Shown: piece by piece, positions 31,593 through 40,010 of the stretch
Position numbering within the stretch: position 1 is the stretch's first letter
Layout: each line of letters opens with the position of its first letter
From: CAYWJT01 sp964458655
GTDB lineage: Bacteria > Acidobacteriota > Aminicenantia > Aminicenantales > Saccharicenantaceae
NCBI GenBank assembly: GCA_964458655.1
Contig: CAYWJT010000001.1
Span: forward strand, 77,275 to 141,274
Length of the DNA stretch: 64,000 nucleotides
Direction: 5' to 3'
The notes under the pieces: generated by a model
Databases searched by the model: none
What the model saw: only the letters and a program-made list of their open reading frames with translations
Told to the model about the DNA's origin: nothing
Made by a program: the position numbers and the translations under genes

Positions 31593-32708
31593 ATGCCCAT
31601 ATCGATGGTGGAACTGCTGAAGGCCTGCGTCGACGGCGACGCCAGCGACCTTCACATCACGACCTACGTCCCGCCCCGCATCCGGGTACACGGCCGGCTC
31701 AAGGACCTGGACTACCCGCCGCTCACGCCCGCCCAGACCGAGGCCCTCATCTACTCCATCATGTCGGACAAGCAGAAGAAGATCTTCGAGGACAAGCTCG
31801 AGGTCGACTTCTCCTTCGGCCTGAAGGACATCGGCCGCTTCCGGGCCAACGTCTTCCGGCAAAAGGGCGCCGTGGCCGGCGCCTTCCGCCGCTTCCTTCC
31901 TTCCATGTGGAGCTTCGCCCAGCTGGGCATACCCCAGCGCGTCGCCCAGCTCTGCTACTTGCCGCGCGGCCTGGTCCTGGTGACCGGCCCGACCGGCTGC
32001 GGCAAGTCGACCAGCCTGGCCTGCATGATCGAACACATCAACGCCGAACGCGACGTCCACATCGTCACCATCGAGGACCCGATCGAATACTACTTCACGC
32101 CGCGCAAGGCCATCATCAACCAGCGCGAACTCTACGCCGACACGCATTCATACGCCAACGCTTTGCGCTCGGTCCTGCGCGAGGACCCCGACGTCGTGCT
32201 GGTGGGCGAGATGCGCGACCTGGAGACCGTCGAGGCCACCCTGCGCGTGGCCGAGACCGGCCACCTGACCTTCTCCACCCTGCACACCAATTCGGCGGTC
32301 GAGTCCATCAACCGCATCGTCGACATCTTCCCGACCCAGTACCAGACCCAGATCCGCATCATGCTCTCGATGACGCTCGAGGCGGTCCTGACCCAGGCCC
32401 TCCTGCCCCGGGCCGACGGCAAGGGCCGCGTCCTGGCCATGGAGATCCTCATCCCCAACGCCGCCATCCGCAACCTCATCCGCGAGAACAAGATACACCA
32501 GATCTATTCGGCCATGCAGATGGGCCAGGAAAAGTTCGGCATGCAGACCTTCAATCAGTCCCTGGCCAACCTGTATTTCCGCAAGCTGATCAGCCTCGAG
32601 ACGGCCATGGCCGTGACCTCGTTCCCGGAGGAGCTGACGGACATCATCCAGCGCCGCGAAGGGCTCCAGAAAGCCGAGGCGGCGCACGGCGGGTCGGCCA
32701 GAAAATAG
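31593..32708 (+). CDS. pilT: Type IV pilus retraction ATPase PilT
   Basis: The 371-residue protein is of the usual PilT size, without the MshEN and zinc-finger regions of PilB. It has SDLHIT near the start, Walker A GPTGCGKST (about 133-141), EDPIEY, LVGEMRDLET, TGHLTFSTLHTNSA and the PilT-specific C-terminal AIRNLIRENKIHQIYSAMQ (AIRNLIRE signature). AAGGAGG precedes the ATG. It depolymerises pili for twitching and DNA uptake. Confidence 0.96.
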   Translation: MPISMVELLKACVDGDASDLHITTYVPPRIRVHGRLKDLDYPPLTPAQTEALIYSIMSDKQKKIFEDKLEVDFSFGLKDIGRFRANVFRQKGAVAGAFRRFLPSMWSFAQLGIPQRVAQLCYLPRGLVLVTGPTGCGKSTSLACMIEHINAERDVHIVTIEDPIEYYFTPRKAIINQRELYADTHSYANALRSVLREDPDVVLVGEMRDLETVEATLRVAETGHLTFSTLHTNSAVESINRIVDIFPTQYQTQIRIMLSMTLEAVLTQALLPRADGKGRVLAMEILIPNAAIRNLIRENKIHQIYSAMQMGQEKFGMQTFNQSLANLYFRKLISLETAMAVTSFPEELTDIIQRREGLQKAEAAHGGSARK

Positions 32709-32743
32709 AACCCGGGTTGGACCCGGAAAAGGAGAGGTGAAAA

Positions 32744-33946
32744 ATGCCAACCTATATCTGGAAGGGAAAGAACAGGTACGGCGACGTCGTGGGCGGCGAA
32801 CGGGTCGCCGGCTCCATAGAGGAAGTGACCCAGGCCCTGCAGAAGGACCAGATCACCATCCTGAGCGTCGCGCCGGCCCGGCCGAAACTGCGCATCCCGT
32901 TCCTTTCGAAGGAGAAGGTCAGGCTGAAAGAGCTGGCCGTCTTCAGCCGCCAGCTCTCGGTGCTGATAGACGCCGAGCTGCCGCTCATCCAGGGGCTGGG
33001 CATCCTGGAGGAGCAGCAGAAGAACAAGTACTTCAAGACCGTCGTGCGCACCGTGAAAGAGGACGTCGAGGCGGGCTCGACCATGAACCAGGCCCTGCGC
33101 AAGCACCCGCGGGTCTTCGACGACCTCTACTGCAACCTGGTGGCCTCCGGCGAGCAGAGCGGCTCCCTCGACATCATGCTCCGACGCCTGGCCGAGTACA
33201 TCGAGAAGATCGTCAAGCTGCGCAACCAGGTGCGCCAGGCCATGATCTACCCGGTGGCCATCGTCACCTTCGCCATAATCGTGGCCATCTTCCTCCTGTG
33301 GAAGGTCATCCCCATCTTCGCCTCCATCTTCAGCGAGCTGGGGGCGGAGCTGCCTTTGCTCACGGCGGTGATCATCAAGCTCTCGAATTTCGTGGAAAAG
33401 AACATAATCTTCGTGTTCCTGGGGCTCCTCGGCCTGTTCTTCCTGTTCCGCTACTACCGGGCGACACCCGGGGGGCGGTGGACCACCGACCGGGCCATTC
33501 TGCGGTTGCCGCTCGTCGGCAAGCTTATGAACAAGGTGGCCCTGACCAGGGTGACTCGTACCCTGGCCACCCTGATATCGGGCGGCGTGCCCATGCTCGA
33601 AGCGTTGAAGGTCGCCTCGACCACGGCCAACAACGTCGTCCTGGAGAAGCAGATCCAGGACGCCCGCAAGCTCGTCTCCGAAGGCAAGTCGCTGCAGGAG
33701 GCCTTCAAGGAATCGGGCGATTTTCCGCTGATGATGACCCAGATGATCAACGTCGGCGAGGCCACCGGCACTCTCGACGAGATGCTCGGCAAGCTGGCCA
33801 ATTTCTACGACGAGGAAGTGGAGACGACGGTGGCGGCCCTGCTCTCCGTCCTGGAACCCATCTTGCTCATCTTCGTCGGCGGCATAGTCGGCGGGCTGGT
33901 CGTGTCGATGTACCTGCCGATCTTCAGCCTGATGCAGAAGTTCTGA
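32744..33946 (+). CDS. pilC: Type IV pilus inner-membrane platform protein PilC
   Basis: The 400-residue GspF/PilC protein has a duplicated domain (about 65-190 and 265-395) with FSRQLSVLIDAELPLIQGL and FYDEEVETTVAALLSVLEPILL, and three main membrane segments (about 165-190, 215-240, 370-395). It couples PilB and PilT to pilin polymerisation. It lies 35 bp after pilT; a 174-bp spacer follows, with a 12-bp palindrome CCCGCTAGCGGG (34069-34080). Confidence 0.95.
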   Translation: MPTYIWKGKNRYGDVVGGERVAGSIEEVTQALQKDQITILSVAPARPKLRIPFLSKEKVRLKELAVFSRQLSVLIDAELPLIQGLGILEEQQKNKYFKTVVRTVKEDVEAGSTMNQALRKHPRVFDDLYCNLVASGEQSGSLDIMLRRLAEYIEKIVKLRNQVRQAMIYPVAIVTFAIIVAIFLLWKVIPIFASIFSELGAELPLLTAVIIKLSNFVEKNIIFVFLGLLGLFFLFRYYRATPGGRWTTDRAILRLPLVGKLMNKVALTRVTRTLATLISGGVPMLEALKVASTTANNVVLEKQIQDARKLVSEGKSLQEAFKESGDFPLMMTQMINVGEATGTLDEMLGKLANFYDEEVETTVAALLSVLEPILLIFVGGIVGGLVVSMYLPIFSLMQKF

Positions 33947-34120
33947 AGGAACGGTCGGGAGTATATCGCACGGCGGGCGCCTGGATGAGGTTAAGACAGA
34001 CCAGCCGTCCGGCGGTGAAAGGCAGGGACGCCCGGGCCCCGCGGCCGGCTTCAGCACGGTACGCCTGACCCGCTAGCGGGGGGCCCGTGGAGCGAGGGGC
34101 CGGGCCCAAGATAGGCGACG

Positions 34121-35407
34121 ATGACGGACGTGATCATGAAAGATAGGGTCGATAAGAAGAACCTTCTCTGGATGGTCCTGAACCGGGCCGTCATCGTCAC
34201 GATGCTGCTGGTGCTGGCCCTGATCATCGGCTACTCGGCTTCGTTCGACTTCCCGCTCTTCCCGTTCGTTTACGTGGCCCTGGCCGCCTACGGCCTCTCG
34301 GTAGTCTTTCTCGGCCTGCTCTTTTTGGACAGGCGCTATATTCTCCAGGCCTACGCCCAGGTCGTCGCGGACATATTCCTCGTCACGGCCATCGTTTACG
34401 TCTCGGGAGGAGTGTCCAGCCCGGCCTACATCCTGTATCTTATGCCGATAATCGAGGCCGGCCTGATAATCTCAGGCAAAGCCTCTTTCCTGGCTGCCGG
34501 GCTCGCGGCCGTCGCCCTGGGCGGGGTCGCGGACCTGTTGTACCTGGGGCTGATCCGCCCCGTCTCTCCAGAACTGCAGCAACCGTTCACCCTGGGTTCC
34601 GTGATCTATGGCATCATCATCGCCTGGGGGGCCTTTTTCCTGGTGGCCTTCTTGATGAACCTCCTTTCTTCCCGGCTGAAAAAGGCCAGAGAAGCCCTGG
34701 ACGCGGCTCAGAAAGAACTCCTGGTCAGGGAAAGGCTGGCAGAAGCGGGCCGTGTTTCGGCCGCGCTCGCCCACGAAATAAGGAACCCTCTGGCGGCCAT
34801 CTCCGGCTCGACCCAGGTGCTCAAGAAATCCATAAAGCTCAACCGGGAACAGCAGGAGCTTATGGACATCATCATCAAGGAGTCGGAGCGGCTTTCCAGG
34901 ACCCTGGACCAGTTCCTTGATTACGCCCTGCCCGGCAGGAAGGTTTATAGCGAAGTGAACCTTTCCGACGCGCTGGAGGAGACCCTGAAGCTGCTGAGGG
35001 CCGGCGGCGAGCTAAACGGCAACATCAGGGTTGAGGGCAATTTCATCGGGCGTGACGTCATGATGCGCGCCTGCGCCGGGCAGATGAAGCAGCTGTTCCT
35101 GAACCTGGTCAAGAACGCCGTCAGGGCCATGAAGGACGGCGGGGTCCTGAAAGTGAATTTCGAGACCTCGGAGGACGGCCGTATCCTGATCAGGATCTCG
35201 GACACGGGCTGCGGCATGACCAGGGAAGAGCTGGATAACCTGTTCGCCCCGTTCCATTCCCGCTTCGAGGGCGGGCGGGGCCTGGGGCTGGCGGTGGTGC
35301 GCAGGATCGTCGAGGACTACGACGGCGCGATTGAGGTGCGTTCGGAGCCGGGCCGGGGCACCGAGGTGATCATGACCTTCCCTGCCCGCGGTGGGCAAGC
35401 AGCGTGA
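34121..35407 (+). CDS. pilS: PilS-like sensor histidine kinase
   Basis: The 428-residue protein has six hydrophobic helices in residues 18-195, as in PilS, then a helical linker, the HisKA domain with phospho-acceptor His218 in LAHEIRNPLAAISGS, and an HATPase domain (NLVKNAVRAMKDGG, ISDTGCGM, GRGLGLAVVRRIVEDY, GRGTEVIM). It probably senses pilin levels in the membrane and phosphorylates the adjacent PilR. Confidence 0.92.
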   Translation: MTDVIMKDRVDKKNLLWMVLNRAVIVTMLLVLALIIGYSASFDFPLFPFVYVALAAYGLSVVFLGLLFLDRRYILQAYAQVVADIFLVTAIVYVSGGVSSPAYILYLMPIIEAGLIISGKASFLAAGLAAVALGGVADLLYLGLIRPVSPELQQPFTLGSVIYGIIIAWGAFFLVAFLMNLLSSRLKKAREALDAAQKELLVRERLAEAGRVSAALAHEIRNPLAAISGSTQVLKKSIKLNREQQELMDIIIKESERLSRTLDQFLDYALPGRKVYSEVNLSDALEETLKLLRAGGELNGNIRVEGNFIGRDVMMRACAGQMKQLFLNLVKNAVRAMKDGGVLKVNFETSEDGRILIRISDTGCGMTREELDNLFAPFHSRFEGGRGLGLAVVRRIVEDYDGAIEVRSEPGRGTEVIMTFPARGGQAA

Positions 35408-35413
35408 GGCGCG

Positions 35414-36823
35414 ATGATGGAAACGATACTTGTGATCGATGACGAGAAGAGCCTGGTCGACCTCCTGACGGTCGTCTTCAAGAACGAGGGCTACGCCGTG
35501 AAGCAGGCCCAGTCCGCCGAGCAGGGGCTGGCCGTCTTGGACAGCGACGAGGTGGACCTGGTGATAACGGACATAAAGCTGCCCGGCTCCGACGGCATGG
35601 AAGTCCTGCGTCGAGTGCGGGCCAAGCGGCCTGACGTGCCGGTGGTCATGATAACCGCCTACGGGAGCGTCCAGCAGGCCGTGGACGCGCTCAAGGCCGG
35701 GGCCCTGGACTACGTGGTCAAGCCGTTCGACGTCGAGGAGCTGAAGATCGTCGTCGGCCGGGGCTTGGCCGAGAGGCGGCTGAAGCAGGAGAACGTCCGG
35801 TTGAAGCGCGACCTCAAGGAGCGCTACAGCTTCGAGAACATGATCGGCCGCAGCCGGGCGATGCAGGAAGTCTTCACCCTGATCGAGAAGGTGGCCGGGA
35901 CGGATTCGACCGTCCTTATCACCGGAGAGAGCGGCACAGGAAAGGAAATGGCGGCGCGCGCCATACATTACCAGAGCGGCCGCCGCGACAACCCCTTCGT
36001 TTCCATAAATTGCGCTGCGCTGCCCGAGTCGCTTCTCGAAAGCGAGCTTTTCGGGCACGTCAAGGGCGCCTTCACAGGCGCCGGCGTCGACAAGAAAGGC
36101 ATGTTCGAGGCCGCCCAGAAGGGCACGTTGTTCCTGGACGAGGTGGCCGAGATGTCGCCCTGGACCCAGGTCAAGCTGCTGCGTGCGCTTCAGGAACGGC
36201 GCATCAGGCGGGTCGGGGGGACGGACGAGATTGCCGTCGACGTCCGCATCATCGCCGCCACCAACCAGGACCTGAAGCAGAGGATCCAGGAAGGCAAGTT
36301 CCGGGAAGAGCTTTTCTACCGGCTCAACGTAATCACGATTGACATGCCGCCGCTCAGACGGCGGGTGGAGGACATCCCGGTGCTGGTCTCGCATTTCGTC
36401 CAGAAGTACTGCGAGAAGATGGGCAAGAAGATAAAAAGGCTGACGCCGGAAGTCGTGGGGCTGCTGGAATCCTATCCTTGGCCGGGCAACATCCGGGAGC
36501 TCGAGAACGTCATGGAGAGAATGGTGGCCATTGAGGACCGCGAGACCATCACGGCGAGCTGCCTGCCGCCCGAGATACTCTCGCCCCAGAAGAAGATGGA
36601 GACCCAGGTCCTTTTCTCGCCTGATTTCAGCCTGACGGGGCACCTCGACGACATTACCAAGAGATACCTGAGCCAGGCCCTGGCCGCTTCGGGCGGGAGC
36701 ATCCAGAAGGCGGCCGCGCTGCTCGGGCTTAGCTACCGGACAATGCGCTACCTCATGGGGAAATATGGGGTGAGCAGGTCGCGGGTTAGCAATAATAATC
36801 AAGGTGCTTCGATTAGAAAATGA
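35414..36823 (+). CDS. pilR: PilR-like sigma-54-dependent response regulator
   Basis: The 469-residue NtrC-family activator has a receiver domain with phospho-acceptor Asp53 (VITDIKLPG), an AAA+ domain with Walker A GESGTGKE, the sigma-54 contact loop GAFTGA (218-223) and Walker B LFLDEVAEM, and a C-terminal Fis-type helix-turn-helix (IQKAAALLGLSYRTMRYLMGKY). A consensus sigma-54 promoter lies about 110 bp downstream of the gene, in front of the prepilin gene. Confidence 0.95.
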   Translation: MMETILVIDDEKSLVDLLTVVFKNEGYAVKQAQSAEQGLAVLDSDEVDLVITDIKLPGSDGMEVLRRVRAKRPDVPVVMITAYGSVQQAVDALKAGALDYVVKPFDVEELKIVVGRGLAERRLKQENVRLKRDLKERYSFENMIGRSRAMQEVFTLIEKVAGTDSTVLITGESGTGKEMAARAIHYQSGRRDNPFVSINCAALPESLLESELFGHVKGAFTGAGVDKKGMFEAAQKGTLFLDEVAEMSPWTQVKLLRALQERRIRRVGGTDEIAVDVRIIAATNQDLKQRIQEGKFREELFYRLNVITIDMPPLRRRVEDIPVLVSHFVQKYCEKMGKKIKRLTPEVVGLLESYPWPGNIRELENVMERMVAIEDRETITASCLPPEILSPQKKMETQVLFSPDFSLTGHLDDITKRYLSQALAASGGSIQKAAALLGLSYRTMRYLMGKYGVSRSRVSNNNQGASIRK

Positions 36824-36879
36824 CAAAATACGGCTTAATATGGCAATATTTGGCATAGAAACTTGCGGCTAAAATGACA
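36821..36879 (+). promoter_or_regulatory. Candidate PilR-binding region (repeated TGACA boxes)
   Basis: TGACA at 36821-36825 and 36875-36879, with TGGCA at 36841-36845 and 36851-36855, in an A/T-rich stretch 50-110 bp upstream of the sigma-54 promoter, the usual position of enhancer sites. TGACA is the complement of TGTCA, in line with TGTC-containing PilR sites. Assignment is inferred. Confidence 0.4.
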
Positions 36880-36929
36880 ATATCAGATTAAGATGTTGAT
36901 AATAAATAATTTAAAAACAAGATATCAGT

Positions 36930-36946
36930 TGGCACATAACTTGCTT
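36930..36946 (+). promoter_or_regulatory. Sigma-54 promoter of the prepilin gene
   Basis: TGGCAC (36930-36935), 5 bp, TTGCTT (36941-36946). GG and GC are separated by exactly 10 bp, matching the -24/-12 consensus. It is 78 bp before the pilin ATG. Confidence 0.88.
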
Positions 36947-37023
36947 AAATAATAACCGCCTTTTTGAATTCAAAACTCCCGGATGCCCGAAGCATGGGGC
37001 TAAGGGAAAAGGAGGTTTCAAAC

Positions 37024-37584
37024 ATGCTTAAAAAGATGAGAGGATTCACCCTCATCGAGCTGCTCATCGTCGTCGCCATCATCGGCATCCTGGCGGCCCT
37101 GCTCATCCCGAACGCCATGGCCGCCATGCAGAAGGCCAAGCAGAAGGGCACGATCAAGGACATCAACGCGATTTCCACCGCCCTGATGGACTATGTCACG
37201 GACAGGGGAGAGGCCCCGGCTGCGTTCGGCGCCCAGCTTGCAGGCTCGACTGACACCGTGGTCGCGTCTCTCGAAGGGTTCTACCTCAAAGTGTTCCCGA
37301 TCAGGGACCAGTGGAACCATGGCTTCTGGGTCTACACGGGGGTGTCTTGCTCCGACAATCCCTGGATGATCACCCTGGCGTCCGGCGAGGATTGGGGAAC
37401 CGATGACTTCATAGTCGGTTCGTCCGGGCGCGACACAGACAACAGCGACCAGCCGTTCGATATTGCTAATCCGTCCGCCAGCCTGTACGAAGTGCGGTCG
37501 ATGAACGACTTCAACAAAGAGATCGTGAACTGGAACGGCAGCATGGTCATCGGGCCGAGGGTCGGCGCCGGCACCGGCACCTGA
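37024..37584 (+). CDS. Type IV prepilin (PilA-like)
   Basis: The 186-residue protein starts MLKKMRG then FTLIELLIVVAIIGILAALL. The class III signal sequence is cut after Gly7, leaving Phe1 and Glu5, followed by the long hydrophobic helix needed for assembly. Four aromatic/Cys-containing segments follow; only one Cys is evident in the globular domain (SCSDNPW), so no disulphide loop. The ATG follows AAAGGAGG. Placement behind a sigma-54 promoter and after pilSR argues for the major pilin. No prepilin peptidase is in the window. Confidence 0.9.
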   Translation: MLKKMRGFTLIELLIVVAIIGILAALLIPNAMAAMQKAKQKGTIKDINAISTALMDYVTDRGEAPAAFGAQLAGSTDTVVASLEGFYLKVFPIRDQWNHGFWVYTGVSCSDNPWMITLASGEDWGTDDFIVGSSGRDTDNSDQPFDIANPSASLYEVRSMNDFNKEIVNWNGSMVIGPRVGAGTGT

Positions 37585-37620
37585 TCCGGCTGAAGGTCTT
37601 TAAAGGCCGAATCGAGCAGA

Positions 37621-37652
37621 AAGGGGCGGCTTAAAAACCGCCCCTTTTTTCT
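37621..37652 (+). terminator. Rho-independent terminator after the pilin gene
   Basis: GGGGCGG (37623-37629), 8-nt loop CTTAAAAA, CCGCCCC (37638-37644), then TTTTTTCTT. Confidence 0.9.
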
Positions 37653-37709
37653 TGGCCTGAATAGTCCGGCGACGGCCGCGGCCCGCGTCGACGGGCCTGA
37701 CGCTAGGCC

Positions 37710-39505
37710 GTGAGAAAGAGGCTAAAGGTGAAAGCCATCCAGGACAGGATTTGCTGGCGAACCGCCGCGGTCATGCTGCCGATAGCCCTTCTTTTCCTGG
37801 TCGAAAGCCTGGTCGTCAAGGCTTTGATGCTCAGCCATGCGGGTTCTTTGTCCGGAATCCTTGATATCCTGAAAGCGGCCAGGCAAGAGATGCTCTGGGT
37901 CGCGGTCGTCGGCTTCTTCCTCCTGCTGTTGGCTTCAGTCGGCAGGCGGTCCGCGCGCAGGTGGTTGTCCTTGCTGTTTGCGGGCGTAGTCATAGCCGCC
38001 CTGCTGGCGTTGATAGGCCATTTCGTGCTCTTCCTGACCACAGGGATCGGGATCACGCCCGAGTATCTTCGCAATTGGCTGCGCAACCCCTCNNNNNNNN
38101 NNNNNNNNNNNNNNNNNNNNNNNNNNNNNNNNNNNNNNNNNNNNNNNNNNNNNNNNNNNNNNNNNNNNNNNNNNNNNNNNNNNNNNNNNNNNCCCTGCTT
38201 CCGCCCCTCGGGAATGTCAATCAGGCCATAAACCAGCTGCCGGTGGTCGAGCTTGTGCGCGGATTCCTGCCTGAAAGCGAGCCGGAAGCGGTCCCGGTCG
38301 AGATCAGCCCGGAAGAGCGCCTGGACGCGCCGCTCGAACTCGAGCTTAGGCCGGACGCAAAAAGGCCTAATTTCGTTTTGATCCTGTTCGAGTCTTTGAG
38401 TTGGAAATACTGCGACATTTTCCGGCCCGGACTGGGCACGACGCCGTTCCTGAAAGAGCTGGGAGAGCGGGGGCTCGTGACGGAGCGGCTCTACACGGTC
38501 GTCCCGCACACGACCAAGGCCCTCGTTTCGATCCTGGGCGGGATCTATCCGTATCTCGAGCCGGCCGTGCTGGAGGCGGTGCCCGGCATCCTGCCCGAAA
38601 GGACTTTGCCCCATTTGCTCCGCCGGGCGGGATACAGAACGGCTTTCTTTCAGACGGCCAACAACTACGAAGAAAGGCCGGCCGTCGTCGCCAACCTCGG
38701 CTTCGAGACCTTCAAGGGCCTGTTCGACATGCCGCAGGACGGCTTTTCTTACGTCAATTATTTCGGCAAGGAAGAAATGATGATGCTCGGCCCCAGCCTG
38801 GCCTGGGTCGACGAGAACCGGAGCCAGCCTTTCTTCCTGACGTATCTGACATTGAGCACACATCACCATTACGGCGTTCCGCCGGAATTCCCGGTCAAGG
38901 ATTACGGCACAGGCAACCCGATCCTCAACGAGTACCTGAACGCCGTCAGATACACGGACGGGTTCATCGAAAAGGTGGTCCGGGAATTCGAGCGTCGCGG
39001 ACTTTTGGAAAATACGGTCTTCATAATACTCGGCGACCACGGCGAGTCATTCGACGAGCACCTGGCCGACGGGCATAATTATGTCATGTGGGAAGAGGGC
39101 CTGAGGATACCCGGGATAATCTACGCACCGGGCCTGATCAAGGGGCCGGGCAGGATCGAGGGTTTCAGGTCGGTCCTTGATATCACTCCCACCGTTTGCG
39201 AAATGGCCGGGCTCGAAGTCAAGCGGGGGCGGTTCGTGGGGGCTTCCTTGTTCAGCCCTCCGGACGAGCAAAGGAAGCTGTACTTCTCAGGCTGGTCAAG
39301 GGCAAGGGCCATGGCCGTCAGAGAAGGGAAAACCAAGTATATCTTCTGGGGCCTGCAGAAGGACCTGGAGATCTATGACGATGTCGCCGACCCTTTGGAG
39401 CAAAGGAACCTCGCTGATAAAACCGGGAAAACCATGGCGATCAAGGAGAAATATTACGCCGACGCTTCCCGCTGGGCTGACGTCGTCGACGCCCAGTACT
39501 ACTAA
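37710..39505 (+). CDS. Membrane LTA-synthase/sulfatase-fold phosphotransferase 1 (broken by assembly gap)
   Basis: One gene in two pieces either side of 100 N (38093-38192). The 5' part, from GTG 37710, has four hydrophobic helices (for example ALLFLVESLVVKALML). The 3' part reads in another frame only because the N count is arbitrary. It has the alkaline-phosphatase-superfamily core: ILFESLSW, metal/nucleophile region VVPHTTKALVSILGG with the candidate Thr nucleophile, STHHHYG, and GDHGESFDEH. It closely resembles the gene at 45516-47573 (shared YTVVPHTTKALV, NYFGKEE, TYLTLSTHH). It likely transfers a phospho-alcohol group to a periplasmic glycan or lipid; an arylsulfatase role is less likely because the Cys/Ser formylglycine motif is absent. 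Confidence 0.82.
38093..38192. other. Assembly gap (100 N) inside sulfatase-fold gene 1
   Basis: Unlike the gap at 10577, its flanks do not repeat each other. By alignment to the paralogue at 45516-47573, about 68 codons are missing (about 200 bp), and the true length should leave remainder 2 when divided by 3. Confidence 0.95.
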
Positions 39506-39532
39506 TGGAGGACGGGATGCGAAGATAGGAAG

Positions 39533-39973
39533 ATGGTCCCCGCCAAGCTATTGCGCAGGCTCGAGGCGTCTTTCAGCGGCCTTCTGTCCATTCACGGTTT
39601 CGAATTCTTCCCTGAAGAGGTACAGCAGGGCAGGGCTGTCTGGCTCAGGATCGGCATAAAATGCGAAAGGATCATAAAAAAGCCGTTGCGCCTCGTCGTG
39701 TCGCTGAAGCCCGAGGACGCCGGGACGAACGAGATGCGGCTGACTCTCTCGCCCAGGGTGCCCCTGGAGAGGTTGAAGGCGGGCGAGTACTCAACGGCCG
39801 AAGTCTTCATCTCCATTCCCGCCGAATGGCCGGTCGGGAAGGCCGAAGTATATTTCGGCGTCCTTGATGAAAAAACAGGCGAATATATGCCTGAAACCGG
39901 AATTCATGGTCCCGGTTCGAAGGGTAAAGGTCTCGTCCGGCTCAGCGGCATCATGGTCCATGAGGCCGAATAG
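39533..39973 (+). CDS. Hypothetical protein, 146 residues
   Basis: Not recognised. No signal peptide or membrane helix. It alternates short strands (AVWLRIGIKCER, LRLVVSLKPED, STAEVFISIPAEW, GKAEVYFGVLDEKT) in a pattern suggesting an immunoglobulin-like beta sandwich, often a carbohydrate- or protein-binding module. ATAGGAAG precedes the ATG, and it lies 28 bp after the sulfatase-fold gene, probably in the same transcript, so it may bind the same glycan pathway; this is inference. Confidence 0.6.
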   Translation: MVPAKLLRRLEASFSGLLSIHGFEFFPEEVQQGRAVWLRIGIKCERIIKKPLRLVVSLKPEDAGTNEMRLTLSPRVPLERLKAGEYSTAEVFISIPAEWPVGKAEVYFGVLDEKTGEYMPETGIHGPGSKGKGLVRLSGIMVHEAE

Positions 39974-40010
39974 CCTTCGCCGGGGCTCAGCCTGAGGTTG
40001 AAGCCCGCGC

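Noticed and set aside
36851..36866. Second sigma-54-like sequence (TGGCATAGAAACTTGC)
   Set aside because: The GG to GC spacing is 11 bp rather than 10, so it should not be recognised; the site at 36930 is perfect.
37710..39505. Frameshifted pseudogene
   Set aside because: The frame change coincides exactly with a 100-N placeholder, and both halves are clean, so it is an assembly effect.
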